This document shows positions 51,980 through 59,718 of a stretch of DNA of 64,000 nucleotides, one piece after another. Numbering within the stretch: the stretch's first letter is position 1; each line of letters opens with the position of its first letter. The notes beneath the pieces are model-generated. The model was given only the letters and a program-made list of their open reading frames with translations. It was not told the DNA's origin and searched no databases. The stretch comes from Salinibacterium sp. (lineage in GTDB: Bacteria; Actinomycetota; Actinomycetes; Actinomycetales; Microbacteriaceae): positions 664,884-728,883 of the forward strand of contig JAHBSZ010000002.1 in NCBI GenBank assembly GCA_019638845.1. Reading direction: 5' to 3'. A program made the translations under genes and the position numbers.

Positions 51980-52783
51980 TCATCCGGTAATCGCAGGGAT
52001 TATCGCGCCCGAGAACACCTGCCACGCGAGCGCTGTCTTCGCGATCAAACTCAGGGTGATGTAGGTGCGCTCCCCCTGCAGATAGCTCTTCCACTTTCCG
52101 ACTTGCTTGTACTGCAACCACTGGTTGATGGCGAAGGTGTTGAAGAACACGAAGAGGGAAATGACGATCCCCACGACGAAGGCGGGCGCTGCGACGTCGC
52201 TCGCGCTCCCGGGGCGGAGGAAATAGATGAGGATGAGAATCCACGGAACGATACCCACCATCGAGCCGAAGATGAACGGCAACAGCTTGCCGGTTCCCGG
52301 CTGCTCGTACTTCTCCTGCAATGCGCCAAAGAGAATCATTGCGGCGTTGACGGCGAACACCGCGAAGAGCGCACCGATGTCGGTTACCCCGTTGATCGCC
52401 AAGATCAGCCAGATCATGATCGACGAGCTGAGTGAGTACTCAACCCAGCGGAAGTAGTTGTGGTTGTGCTGGAGTCCGTTCTTGTATCGTCCGAAGAACC
52501 AGGGGCTCGAGATGAGGAAATGGAAGAGAGCGCTCAGCGCGAGGAAGGCGACCACACCCACGCCGATATTCACTTCGAACAGGGTTACCCGCTCCGGCGG
52601 TACGGGAACTCCGGGAGGACCGGCCAGATAGTCGGCGGTAACCGCAAACAGCACCTGCGTGCTCAGCATCGTGAGAACGACTGCGAATCCGATGGCCTGC
52701 AACAGATGCAAACTGCCGGCAACGACGTTGTAGATTCGCAAGCGATCAATCTGCTGGTCGTTTGTGTAGCCGTTCTTGACCAT
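51980..52783 (-). CDS. heliorhodopsin
   Basis: 267 residues, seven membrane helices. Clear heliorhodopsin features: HLLQ with His26, SALFHFL with His88, counterion Glu115 in FRWVEYSLSSSIMIWLI, NAAMILFGALQEKYEQP, FFNTFAINQWLQYKQVGKW, and Schiff-base Lys249 in SLIAKTALAWQVFSGA. Heliorhodopsins bind retinal, have their N terminus inside, and show no clear pumping; their physiological role is debated. The ATG has AAGGAG upstream. No retinal or carotenoid synthesis genes, nor another rhodopsin, are in the window. Confidence 0.97.
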   Translation of the reverse strand: MVKNGYTNDQQIDRLRIYNVVAGSLHLLQAIGFAVVLTMLSTQVLFAVTADYLAGPPGVPVPPERVTLFEVNIGVGVVAFLALSALFHFLISSPWFFGRYKNGLQHNHNYFRWVEYSLSSSIMIWLILAINGVTDIGALFAVFAVNAAMILFGALQEKYEQPGTGKLLPFIFGSMVGIVPWILILIYFLRPGSASDVAAPAFVVGIVISLFVFFNTFAINQWLQYKQVGKWKSYLQGERTYITLSLIAKTALAWQVFSGAIIPAITG

Positions 52784-52837
52784 GGCGAACTCCTTTGTTC
52801 AGCGGTTTTTCGACGCTACCACCGCTGCCCAGACGAC

Positions 52838-52869
52838 GAGCCCCCGGCCCGAAGCCGGGCCGAGGGCTC
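52838..52869 (-). terminator. strong hairpin between the metallothionein-like gene and heliorhodopsin
   Basis: Arms of 13 bp (52838-52850 and 52857-52869) pair with one wobble position around a GAAGCC loop. It should separate the cmtR/peptide transcript from the heliorhodopsin gene. No T-run follows. Confidence 0.55.
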
Positions 52870-52879
52870 TAGAAGGCCG

Positions 52880-52945
52880 TTAGCAGCAGACGCACCCTTC
52901 GGCGCAGTCCGTCGTGCAACAGCTAGTGTCACAACACTCTGTCAT
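52880..52945 (-). CDS. 21-residue, eight-cysteine metallothionein-like peptide
   Basis: A 22-codon ORF (ATG at 52945, TAA at 52880) with Cys at residues 4, 5, 9, 10, 14, 18, 20 and 21: two CC pairs, a C-x3-C, and a terminal CxCC. It starts MTECCDTSCC and ends GCVCC. The ribosome site GGAGAGGAGG, about 5 nt upstream, is the best in the window. It lies 36 bp after the CmtR-type metal sensor on the same strand and a hairpin follows, so it is very likely translated and metal-controlled. It probably binds Cd, Pb, Zn or Cu by thiolates. No known family was recognised; it is shorter than described bacterial metallothioneins. Confidence 0.75.
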   Translation of the reverse strand: MTECCDTSCCTTDCAEGCVCC

Positions 52946-52981
52946 GTTCGCCTCCTCTCCGTCCCGTTGTTGGCGGGCGGT

Positions 52982-53332
52982 CTACGCGGGATCACAGCAT
53001 CCCGACACCTCACACGAGGCATCCCCACAGGGCAACCCCTCGTCGACGGCAAGCACAATGTTGACCAGCCCGCCCAGCGCCTGCGCGAGATGCGGGTCGG
53101 CGATCTCATACCGGGTGCGTCGACCCTCGGGCTCCGCGATGATCAGTCCGCAGCCGCGCAGGCACGCGAGATGGTTGGACACGTTGGTACGCGTGAGGCC
53201 TAGATCCTGAGCGAGTTGCGCGGGGTAGCCGGGATGGTCGAGGAGGCTGAGCAAGATTCGGGAGCGCGTGGCATCCGCCATAGCGCGACCCAGCCTGTTC
53301 ATGACTTCGAGCCGGGTTGCAATGGTCAGCAT
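52982..53332 (-). CDS. cmtR: CmtR-type metal-sensing ArsR/SmtB repressor
   Basis: 116 residues. The HTH reads RLGRAMADATRSRILLSLLDHPGYPAQLAQDLGLTRTNVSNHLACLRGCGLIIAEPEGRRTRYEIAD, close to mycobacterial CmtR. Its metal ligands map onto the Cys pair in ACLRGC and onto the Cys-rich tail, here PCGDASCEVSGCCDP, which has more cysteines than the mycobacterial protein. CmtR releases DNA on Cd(II) or Pb(II). A TATAGT box 6 nt from the ATG gives a leaderless transcript that continues into the Cys-rich peptide. Confidence 0.9.
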   Translation of the reverse strand: MLTIATRLEVMNRLGRAMADATRSRILLSLLDHPGYPAQLAQDLGLTRTNVSNHLACLRGCGLIIAEPEGRRTRYEIADPHLAQALGGLVNIVLAVDEGLPCGDASCEVSGCCDPA

Positions 53333-53338
53333 GCAATG

Positions 53339-53344
53339 ACTATA
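53339..53344 (-). promoter_or_regulatory. -10 box of the cmtR/peptide unit
   Basis: TATAGT on the minus strand, 6 nt before the cmtR ATG; the message is probably leaderless. Flanking AATCG and ATTGC halves form a loose dyad that may be the CmtR site. Confidence 0.5.
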
Positions 53345-53377
53345 CAGCGATTACTGACCCATGATCGGATTCGGCAG

Positions 53378-53890
53378 TCAACTCCCCTGTTCGTCTCGTT
53401 GGCGTGCATCCCATCGCTCGAAGACCGCAGCGATCTCTTCCTCCATGAACGCGTAGAGCGCGGACAGCCGAATGAGTCGCGCACGCGCATCGCTGGACTC
53501 CGGCAGGAGCTCCGCCCCGCGCGCCGCGAGTCCGCCGAAAACAGTGAGCTCGGCAAGCTTGCTGCGAAACGACGCCTCGAACATGTTGTCAACCAGTCGA
53601 TAGCTATCTCGGCTTGCCTTGGGCCTTCGGGAGCGAGTCAATAGCCCGTACTGCTCGAGCTGGCGCAGGGCGACGCTGAGGCTGCTCTTCGCGACGCCAA
53701 GTCTGGTCTTGAGCTCCTCGGCGTCCGCCGGCTCGTCGGAAACAAGGAGCACCCCAATGATGCGCGCGGCGGTGCGGTTGAGCCCTAGGCGCTCGTAGTG
53801 GAAATGTCTACTCCGCTTGCTATTGCGATCACCGGAGCGAATTCCGGCATCGGTCTTCGCGCGACGACGCGCCTTGCGGCGGCCGGTCAC
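53378..53890 (-). CDS. MarR/GbsR-like winged-helix regulator with unclear start
   Basis: The recognisable part (from HFHYERLGLNRTAARIIGVLLVSDEPADAEELKTRLGVAKSSLSVALRQLEQYGLL, beginning near 53800) is a GbsR-like winged helix, followed by about 75 helical residues. No usual start codon is found close upstream; the only in-frame one is GTG 53890, which would make the gene overlap the divergent dehydrogenase by about 87 bp. Either the start is unusual or the 5' end has been rearranged. Confidence 0.65.
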   Translation of the reverse strand: MTGRRKARRRAKTDAGIRSGDRNSKRSRHFHYERLGLNRTAARIIGVLLVSDEPADAEELKTRLGVAKSSLSVALRQLEQYGLLTRSRRPKASRDSYRLVDNMFEASFRSKLAELTVFGGLAARGAELLPESSDARARLIRLSALYAFMEEEIAAVFERWDARQRDEQGS

Positions 53891-54667
53891 ACCGTGTTTG
53901 CCCTGTGCCGCGACGTCGAACGCTCGCGAGAGACAATCTCAGCGGCGACCGCCGGAGCACCGAACGTCGAGATCATCCACGCGGACCTCTCCGACCCCGA
54001 GTCGATTTTGCGAGCATCCGCAGACCTTGTCGCCCGCGGCCCGCTCGACTCTCTGATCAACAACGCTGCAGTGTTTGACCTGAACCAGAAGACCGCAGCC
54101 TTCACGCCCGGTGGCCACGAAGTATTCTGGGCGACTAATCACCTGGGCCCATTCGAGCTCACCGCTCGGCTCAGTCCGGCGCTTGCCCAGTCGAGTCGAC
54201 CACGTGTGGTGTTTGTGGCGAGTAAAGGACTCGTCGTCATGCCCCGACTCACGATCCGGTTCGACGATCTCGACTCACCCACCTGGTACAGCCCGACGAA
54301 GGCCTACTACCACGCGAAACTCGCCCAAGTCATGACGGCCGTGAGTCTCGCCGAAAAGGTCCCGAACACTGTCAGAGTCACTTGCATTCGAGTGCCAGCG
54401 GTTCGATTGGATGCCGCGCGCATCGCCACTCAGCCGCGGCTGATGCGCGCGCTCTACGCGCCCAAGAACGCGACGTCGACAGATCCCGACCTTCTGGGCG
54501 CGACCTACGAGCGTGCCGCGACTAGGGACGCGGCATCGAGCGAGCTCTACCTCAACGAGGACGACAAGCCCGTGGCACTGCCCGCCGCTGCACGCGACGT
54601 CTCCCAGCGGGAACGCCTCTGGACGATCACGCAGGAGGTGGTCGGTTCGCCTACGTGGGCTTGGTGA
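53804..54667 (+). CDS. short-chain dehydrogenase/reductase
   Basis: 287 residues, classical SDR of the retinol dehydrogenase-like/WWOX-type. Cofactor motif TGANSGIGL near the N terminus, INNAA (NNAG equivalent), and the catalytic YHAKLAQ with YxxxK. The Ser of the triad is expected in FVASKG. Substrate unknown. ATG 53804 or the GTG at 53798 can start the protein. It is divergent from the GbsR-like regulator, which may control it. Confidence 0.85.
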   Translation: MSTPLAIAITGANSGIGLRATTRLAAAGHTVFALCRDVERSRETISAATAGAPNVEIIHADLSDPESILRASADLVARGPLDSLINNAAVFDLNQKTAAFTPGGHEVFWATNHLGPFELTARLSPALAQSSRPRVVFVASKGLVVMPRLTIRFDDLDSPTWYSPTKAYYHAKLAQVMTAVSLAEKVPNTVRVTCIRVPAVRLDAARIATQPRLMRALYAPKNATSTDPDLLGATYERAATRDAASSELYLNEDDKPVALPAAARDVSQRERLWTITQEVVGSPTWAW

Positions 54668-54688
54668 GCGTCGCCTTAGATTGGTTGC

Positions 54689-55675
54689 ATGTCAACCGTC
54701 CTGTCGACTCGCGCCCTAGCTCTTCCGATGCTCGTGGTCTCTGCGATGCTCACTGCCGGATGCACGGCTGCCGCGGCCCCGGATGCCACACCCACCTCAG
54801 ACCCAACGCCTGCTGCCGTCGCGGCTTCCCCTGCGCCCGCCGACATCCCCACTCACTGGTCGGCGGTTGTTGATCTAGCCGCAATTCCCCTCGGTGACGA
54901 CGCCGTGTCATCTGCGCCGGCGACCGACTTCATCTTCTCGTGCAAGACGAACTTCAGCGGCCGAGGACCGGTTCACACCGGGCCTTGGATTGACTACGAG
55001 AACGACACGTGGAACTCGACCACGAAGGTTGTCGTCACGGGAAACATCACCTGGCCCACCGCGACGTATGTGGAATCCGTTGAGGGGGAGCAACGAGTGC
55101 TCACCTCACAGGACGTGCCCGTTGATGACCCGACCGGTACATTTCCGATTGCCGCGGATGACCCCGCTTTTGCGTTCGACAGAAATCCCAACTCGATTGG
55201 TGACCATGCTGTAGAACTCCGAATGCCGCTCAATCCCACCACGGCAGCGGTACCAAGCTGTGTGGCGATGGGCGCGATCGGAATGATCACAAACGGCGTC
55301 TTCATCTACAACGCATTGGATGGCTCGGGCGGCGATGCCGCGGCACACGAGGCCCAAGACCTGTGCAACGGGCATCCCGATGGGGCTGACGACTACCACT
55401 ACCACGACATCCCCTCGTGCATCCTCGACGTGCTCGCACCAACCGGGTCAACCCTCGTGGGGTACGCCCTCGACGGCTACGGCATCTACGTCGAGCGCGA
55501 CTCTCTCGGCAACCTGCCCACAAACGCCGACCTCGACGAGTGTCACGGACGCACAAGCACGGTGCTCTTCAATGGAATCGAGCAAGAGATGTACCACTAC
55601 AGTGCGACGCTCGAGTTTCCCTTCACCGTGGGGTGCTACCGAGGAACGCCTGGTCCAGTCCCCTCGCACGGTTGA
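54689..55675 (+). CDS. YHYH-domain lipoprotein
   Basis: 328 residues. Lipoprotein signal with MLTAGCTA, a Pro/Thr/Ala linker, then the YHYH domain: DDYHYHDIPSC, GYALDGYGIYVERD, DECHGRTS and MYHYSATLEFPFTVGCYRG. The histidine-rich motif suggests metal binding outside the membrane, but the role is not established. TAGATT is 6 nt upstream of the ATG, so it is leaderless. It begins a possible metal-handling cluster. Confidence 0.87.
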   Translation: MSTVLSTRALALPMLVVSAMLTAGCTAAAAPDATPTSDPTPAAVAASPAPADIPTHWSAVVDLAAIPLGDDAVSSAPATDFIFSCKTNFSGRGPVHTGPWIDYENDTWNSTTKVVVTGNITWPTATYVESVEGEQRVLTSQDVPVDDPTGTFPIAADDPAFAFDRNPNSIGDHAVELRMPLNPTTAAVPSCVAMGAIGMITNGVFIYNALDGSGGDAAAHEAQDLCNGHPDGADDYHYHDIPSCILDVLAPTGSTLVGYALDGYGIYVERDSLGNLPTNADLDECHGRTSTVLFNGIEQEMYHYSATLEFPFTVGCYRGTPGPVPSHG

Positions 55676-55798
55676 TGGCGCGGCAACTCACGCATCTCCA
55701 CACCGTCTCCACACGGTCTCCCCGTAGGTAACACCGCGGCTATTCACACTGATGGCTGGCTGGGAGCACCAGCCACACGACAGACAACGGAGAACGTG

Positions 55799-56458
55799 AT
55801 GCCCAAGCAACGAAACATCGTCATCGCCGCAGTAGTGGGCGCCCTACTCGCTGGAGCTGGGATCGGGGCGACCGCCGCAACCATTGGTCGCCAATCAGAC
55901 AGCGCGGTTGATATGCCTCAGTTCGATGAGATGCCCGCGGGCATGACGTCCGGAAGCGCGATGAGCGGGATGATGGGAATGTCAGATATGGCTGTGGCGG
56001 ACGAGTTCAGCTTCCTCGCCATGATGATCCCGCATCACGAGGAAGCGATCACGGCAGCCGAGGTCTTGAAAGCCGGTACCGATCGCCCAGAAATGCGCGA
56101 GTTCGCCCAGTCGATCATCGACACTCAGACGCGCGAGGTCGTGCAGATGCGCACCTGGTTGGCCGCTTGGTACCCGGGCCGCGACACCTCTGTCGACTAC
56201 ACGCCGATGATGCGCGACCTTACCGGACTACAGGGCGACGCCCTCGACCGCGCATTCCTCGACGACATGATCCCGCACCACATGGCCGCGGTCATGATGT
56301 CGCAGCAACTTCTGAGTTCGGGGCTTGCCGACCACACTGAGGTGGAGCCGTTCGCGCAAACTATCCGCGACGCTCAGCGCGCCGAGATCATGACAATGCA
56401 CGGCTGGCTGGCCGACTGGTTCGGAGTCTCCGGGATGAGCTCGGGCATGAGTCACTGA
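55799..56458 (+). CDS. DUF305 extracytoplasmic Met/His-rich protein
   Basis: 219 residues. N-terminal signal/anchor helix (IVIAAVVGALLAGAGIGATAATI), a Met-rich segment (MPAGMTSGSAMSGMMGMSDM) and two DUF305 half-repeats with FLAMMIPHHEEAITAAEV and FLDDMIPHHMAAVMMSQQ. DUF305 proteins are regular members of copper-response operons; the paired IPHH motifs and methionines could bind Cu(I). It lies 17 bp upstream of an OmpR-type regulator gene. Confidence 0.88.
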   Translation: MPKQRNIVIAAVVGALLAGAGIGATAATIGRQSDSAVDMPQFDEMPAGMTSGSAMSGMMGMSDMAVADEFSFLAMMIPHHEEAITAAEVLKAGTDRPEMREFAQSIIDTQTREVVQMRTWLAAWYPGRDTSVDYTPMMRDLTGLQGDALDRAFLDDMIPHHMAAVMMSQQLLSSGLADHTEVEPFAQTIRDAQRAEIMTMHGWLADWFGVSGMSSGMSH

Positions 56459-56475
56459 GCGGCTTAGGCTGGAGC

Positions 56476-57165
56476 ATGCCTACGGTGCTGATCGTCGAAG
56501 ATGAGCGCGATATTCGTGAGGTACTCCGCCGCTATCTCGAGCGGTCCGGGCTCTCCGTGCTGACCACGGCGTCGGGGGCCGAGGCGTTACGACTTCTTGC
56601 CTCGGCCGATCTTGTGCTCCTCGATCTCGGGCTACCCGATATCGACGGGACCGAGCTTCTTCGAGAAATCCACCTGCGTGAAAAACTTCCCGTGATTGTG
56701 TTGACTGCCCGCAGCACTACCGAGGATCGCATTCGGGGACTCGAACTTGGCGCAGATGACTATGTGACGAAGCCGTTTAGCCCGCACGAAGTTGTGCTTC
56801 GCGTGCAGGCCGTACTGAACCGTCTGGGCGAAAAGCCCGCCGATGGTGGTGTGGTCACCTATGGACAGGACCGTTTGCGGATTGACGAGACCGCCCACCG
56901 GGTCTGGCTGGACGATAGGCCTCTCGATCTGACGCCGACTGAGTGGGGCTTATTGTCAGCAATAGCGGCCGCTCCCGGACGTGTCTATTCGCGCTACGAG
57001 CTGGTGAATCGAGTGCGCGGATACGAGTATGAAGGCTACGAGCGCACGATTGACTCTCACATCAAGAACCTCCGACGAAAACTCGGGCCAACGGGTGCGG
57101 ATGTCGTCGAGACCGTCCTCGGCGTCGGGTATCGTTTGGGACTTCGCCGGGATGAATCATCGTGA
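56476..57165 (+). CDS. OmpR-family response regulator (copper-type candidate)
   Basis: 229 residues. Receiver with phospho-acceptor Asp50 (ADLVLLDLGLPDIDG) and Lys in YVTKPFSPHEVV; winged helix LDLTPTEWGLLSAIAAAPGRVYSRYELVNRV...TIDSHIKNLRRKLGPTGADVVETVLGVGYRLG. It overlaps its kinase gene by 4 bp. The neighbours and the kinase's Met-rich sensor loop point to copper or silver sensing. Confidence 0.92.
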   Translation: MPTVLIVEDERDIREVLRRYLERSGLSVLTTASGAEALRLLASADLVLLDLGLPDIDGTELLREIHLREKLPVIVLTARSTTEDRIRGLELGADDYVTKPFSPHEVVLRVQAVLNRLGEKPADGGVVTYGQDRLRIDETAHRVWLDDRPLDLTPTEWGLLSAIAAAPGRVYSRYELVNRVRGYEYEGYERTIDSHIKNLRRKLGPTGADVVETVLGVGYRLGLRRDESS

Positions 57166-58532
57166 GCACCACCCGACCCCGTAGCAACGCTCCCGGATTG
57201 GGGTCGCTTGGGACGCGACTGCTCCTCGCGTTCGCTTTAGTCGCTGTCTCTTCTGTACTCGTACTGACCGGTGCCGCGCTCATAGGAGTCGATCGGGGGG
57301 TGCAAGCGGGGCAACAAGCCGATCACCAACAGGTCGCGGATGCCACGGCTGCCGCGGCGGCCGCGGCTTACGAATCCGCGGGCGGGTGGGCGGGCGCCGA
57401 CCTCACTCGAGCAATGGGCGCCGGCGATGCCGCTTCGGCACGCGTCGTCATTCTCGACGCCACAGGCGCGACCGTCGCATCCACGGGCCCCGGCATGGGG
57501 TCGGGTGGAATGGGAATGGGGATGAATTCCGAGGCCGTCGTGGTGCCCGTCGTGGTCAACGACACTCAGGTCGGTTCGGTCAGAGTTGCGTTCCCGACGA
57601 TGACGACATCTCGGGTGCTTGATGTTGCTTGGTCGTGGATTATCATCGCCGCGATCGTTGCGCTGGTTGTCGCATTCGCGGTCAGTTGGTTCGTCACCCG
57701 GCTACTCGTTGGCCCCATGCGAACGATGACCGAGGCAGCGCGTTTGTTCACCGCAGGCGACCGCCAATCGCGAGCAACGGTGCGAGCTCCAGGGGAGCTT
57801 TGGGACTTGGCTGTTGCCTTCAACGGGATGGCAGATGAGGTCGTTCGGTCGGACCAGAACCGACGGAACCTGACCGCTGATGTGGCCCACGAACTGCGCA
57901 CCCCCCTCGCTGCGCTTCAAGCGGGTCTGGAAGAACTGCGGGACGGGCTGGCGGAACCGACGACGGAAAGCCTCGCCGGTCTGCATGACCAATCCTTGAG
58001 ACTCGGTCGAGTCGTAGCCGACCTCGCGGAACTCTCGGCGGTAGAAACGGCTGGCCCCGCCCTGCACGTCGCGCTGGTCGACCTCGCACACGTTGCCGTC
58101 GGCGAGTTGTCGCTGCACGAGCCGCACCTGCGCGCCGCCGGGTTGAAAACTGTCGTGAACATTGCCGGTCCGATAATTGTGCGCGCCGACTCCGACCGCC
58201 TCCACCAGGCAATCGGCAACCTCATCGCAAATGCCATCCGGTACTGCCGCTCAGGCGATACCGTGACCGTCACGCTGACCGCGGAAGTCGACCGAGCAGT
58301 GCTGAGGATTGCAGACAATGGACCGGGTATTCCCCCGGACGAACTGCCCCACATCTTTGAACGGCTGTGGCGGGGACGAGCCGCCCAACGCATCCCCGGA
58401 TCCGGCATTGGTCTAGCTCTCGTACGCGAAATCATCACCAAGCACGGGGGCACCGTCGAAGCCGTGTCGACGCAGGGGGAGGGTACGACATTGACTGTTC
58501 GCCTGCCCATCGCCGGGGTCGACACGGAATAG
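57162..58532 (+). CDS. sensor histidine kinase with Met-rich external loop
   Basis: 456 residues. Membrane helices at about 19-43 and 157-178 enclose an external domain whose segment 112-121 (MGSGGMGMGM) is rich in Met, fitting Cu(I)/Ag(I) sensing. HAMP follows at 179-230, then His243 in DVAHELRTPL, N-box NLIANAIRY near 353, and G1/G2 boxes DNGPGI and GSGIGLAL. It pairs with the preceding OmpR-type regulator. Confidence 0.92.
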   Translation: MSTTRPRSNAPGLGSLGTRLLLAFALVAVSSVLVLTGAALIGVDRGVQAGQQADHQQVADATAAAAAAAYESAGGWAGADLTRAMGAGDAASARVVILDATGATVASTGPGMGSGGMGMGMNSEAVVVPVVVNDTQVGSVRVAFPTMTTSRVLDVAWSWIIIAAIVALVVAFAVSWFVTRLLVGPMRTMTEAARLFTAGDRQSRATVRAPGELWDLAVAFNGMADEVVRSDQNRRNLTADVAHELRTPLAALQAGLEELRDGLAEPTTESLAGLHDQSLRLGRVVADLAELSAVETAGPALHVALVDLAHVAVGELSLHEPHLRAAGLKTVVNIAGPIIVRADSDRLHQAIGNLIANAIRYCRSGDTVTVTLTAEVDRAVLRIADNGPGIPPDELPHIFERLWRGRAAQRIPGSGIGLALVREIITKHGGTVEAVSTQGEGTTLTVRLPIAGVDTE

Positions 58533-58538
58533 GTCAAC

Positions 58539-58712
58539 TCAGTCGATATCCCGCTCCAAGACGGAAACTATCGAACTGCTGCCCGTGAGCCAGAAGCAGT
58601 TCACAACCCGCCACCCTTCAGCCGCGTGCTCGTTCAGCGTTGCTTCCAACTTCTCGGATGCCGTCTCCTTGAATACACCACCACGTTCGGTGAGAACTTT
58701 GTAGTTTTTCAT
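58539..58712 (-). CDS. DUF4177-like small protein
   Basis: 57 residues starting MKNYKVLTERGGVFKE, with LEATLNEHAAEGWRVVNCFW, the DUF4177 pattern (a short beta hairpin, helix and the EGW motif). Function unknown. It is convergent with the sensor kinase gene by 7 bp and its start is 2 bp upstream of the membrane-protein stop at 58714, so the two genes overlap or abut. Confidence 0.75.
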   Translation of the reverse strand: MKNYKVLTERGGVFKETASEKLEATLNEHAAEGWRVVNCFWLTGSSSIVSVLERDID

Positions 58713-58713
58713 G

Positions 58714-59718
58714 TCATGCCTCCCTGTTTGTTTCGGTCTTGATGAGTGTCATGATCGCCACTGCGGCAACCACGACAGTCGCCGTGAGAGCTATTCCTCC
58801 GGCGAGGATGACCCCTGCTGGGGCCACGATCGATTGGCCCATGAGCGCCTGGGCGGTGAGGAGCGCGACCGCTGCGGCGTAGGTACCAGCCGCGAGCAGA
58901 ACCAGCCATAGGCGCCTGCGGGCACTTCGCAACGCGGGCACCTTGACCGCGAGCACCTCGAGGGAGAGGACGAACAGCGGTAGAACCTGGAGCGCGTGCA
59001 TCCCGATGAAGTGTGGGATGCGCAAGTCGCCTGCGACAGTGCTCCACCCGAGGAGCGGAAGCCCCGGTCCGCCGTCTGGCAGCCCGACGGTATGGGCTCC
59101 GACGACATCCTGATAGTCACCGAGCTGATCGGGCTGATGACCCGTCATCAGCATGGCTAGGGCCATCCCGGCCAGGGCGAGGATCGCCCCCGCCCGGATC
59201 GCAACGCCACGCGCCCGGTCCCCAAGAGGAGCGAAGAACAGTAGCGCGGCCACGACGAGGGTCATGACCCACACCACCATGATGGAGCCGGCCATCGTGT
59301 GCCACAGTGCCTCATGCAATGGGGTGGTCAGGTTGAAGTGGCTGCTCTCGCCAACCAAGGCGAATCCGTTGATGATGACCAGTTCGATTACGAGCCCCAC
59401 CGCGGCGATTGTGCCGGCGACGCTGGCAATGCGCGCGATGAGGGAACCCGTCGGGAGCCGCCCGATGAGCCAGGCGAGCGTGAGCGAGTAGAGGCCGATA
59501 GAGAGCGCGAACTTGAGCGGTTTCATCCACACTGCGGCGTTGGTGACTTCCCGCGGGTCAAAGAACACACCTGCCGTGTTCAGGAGGGCGAGCCCGACCA
59601 TCGCGGCGGCGAGGATCAGCAGGGGACGGTGCCAGTGGGTTGGTCGACGCTCGGATAATGACGGCCCGACCTCCACCGACCTGTTTTCGAGGGGCGGTGC
59701 GTCGGTTGAGACCTTCAT
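58714..59718 (-). CDS. multi-span membrane protein of unknown function
   Basis: 334 residues with about nine membrane helices. Conserved-looking His and Trp residues cluster in VWMKPLKFALSIGLYSLTLAWLIGRLP, HEALWHTMAGSIMVVW, MLMTGHQPDQLGD and IPHFIGMHALQVLPLF, which could bind heme or a metal, but no family was recognised. The ATG at 59718 overlaps the DUF4386 stop as ATGA, so it is the second gene of that TetR-controlled operon. Confidence 0.75.
   Translation of the reverse strand: MKVSTDAPPLENRSVEVGPSLSERRPTHWHRPLLILAAAMVGLALLNTAGVFFDPREVTNAAVWMKPLKFALSIGLYSLTLAWLIGRLPTGSLIARIASVAGTIAAVGLVIELVIINGFALVGESSHFNLTTPLHEALWHTMAGSIMVVWVMTLVVAALLFFAPLGDRARGVAIRAGAILALAGMALAMLMTGHQPDQLGDYQDVVGAHTVGLPDGGPGLPLLGWSTVAGDLRIPHFIGMHALQVLPLFVLSLEVLAVKVPALRSARRRLWLVLLAAGTYAAAVALLTAQALMGQSIVAPAGVILAGGIALTATVVVAAVAIMTLIKTETNREA

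Noticed and set aside
51980-52783. Proton-pumping or sensory type I rhodopsin
   Set aside because: The RWVEYS counterion helix and the SLIAKTALAWQ lysine helix are heliorhodopsin signatures; the DTD/NDQ motifs of pumps are absent.
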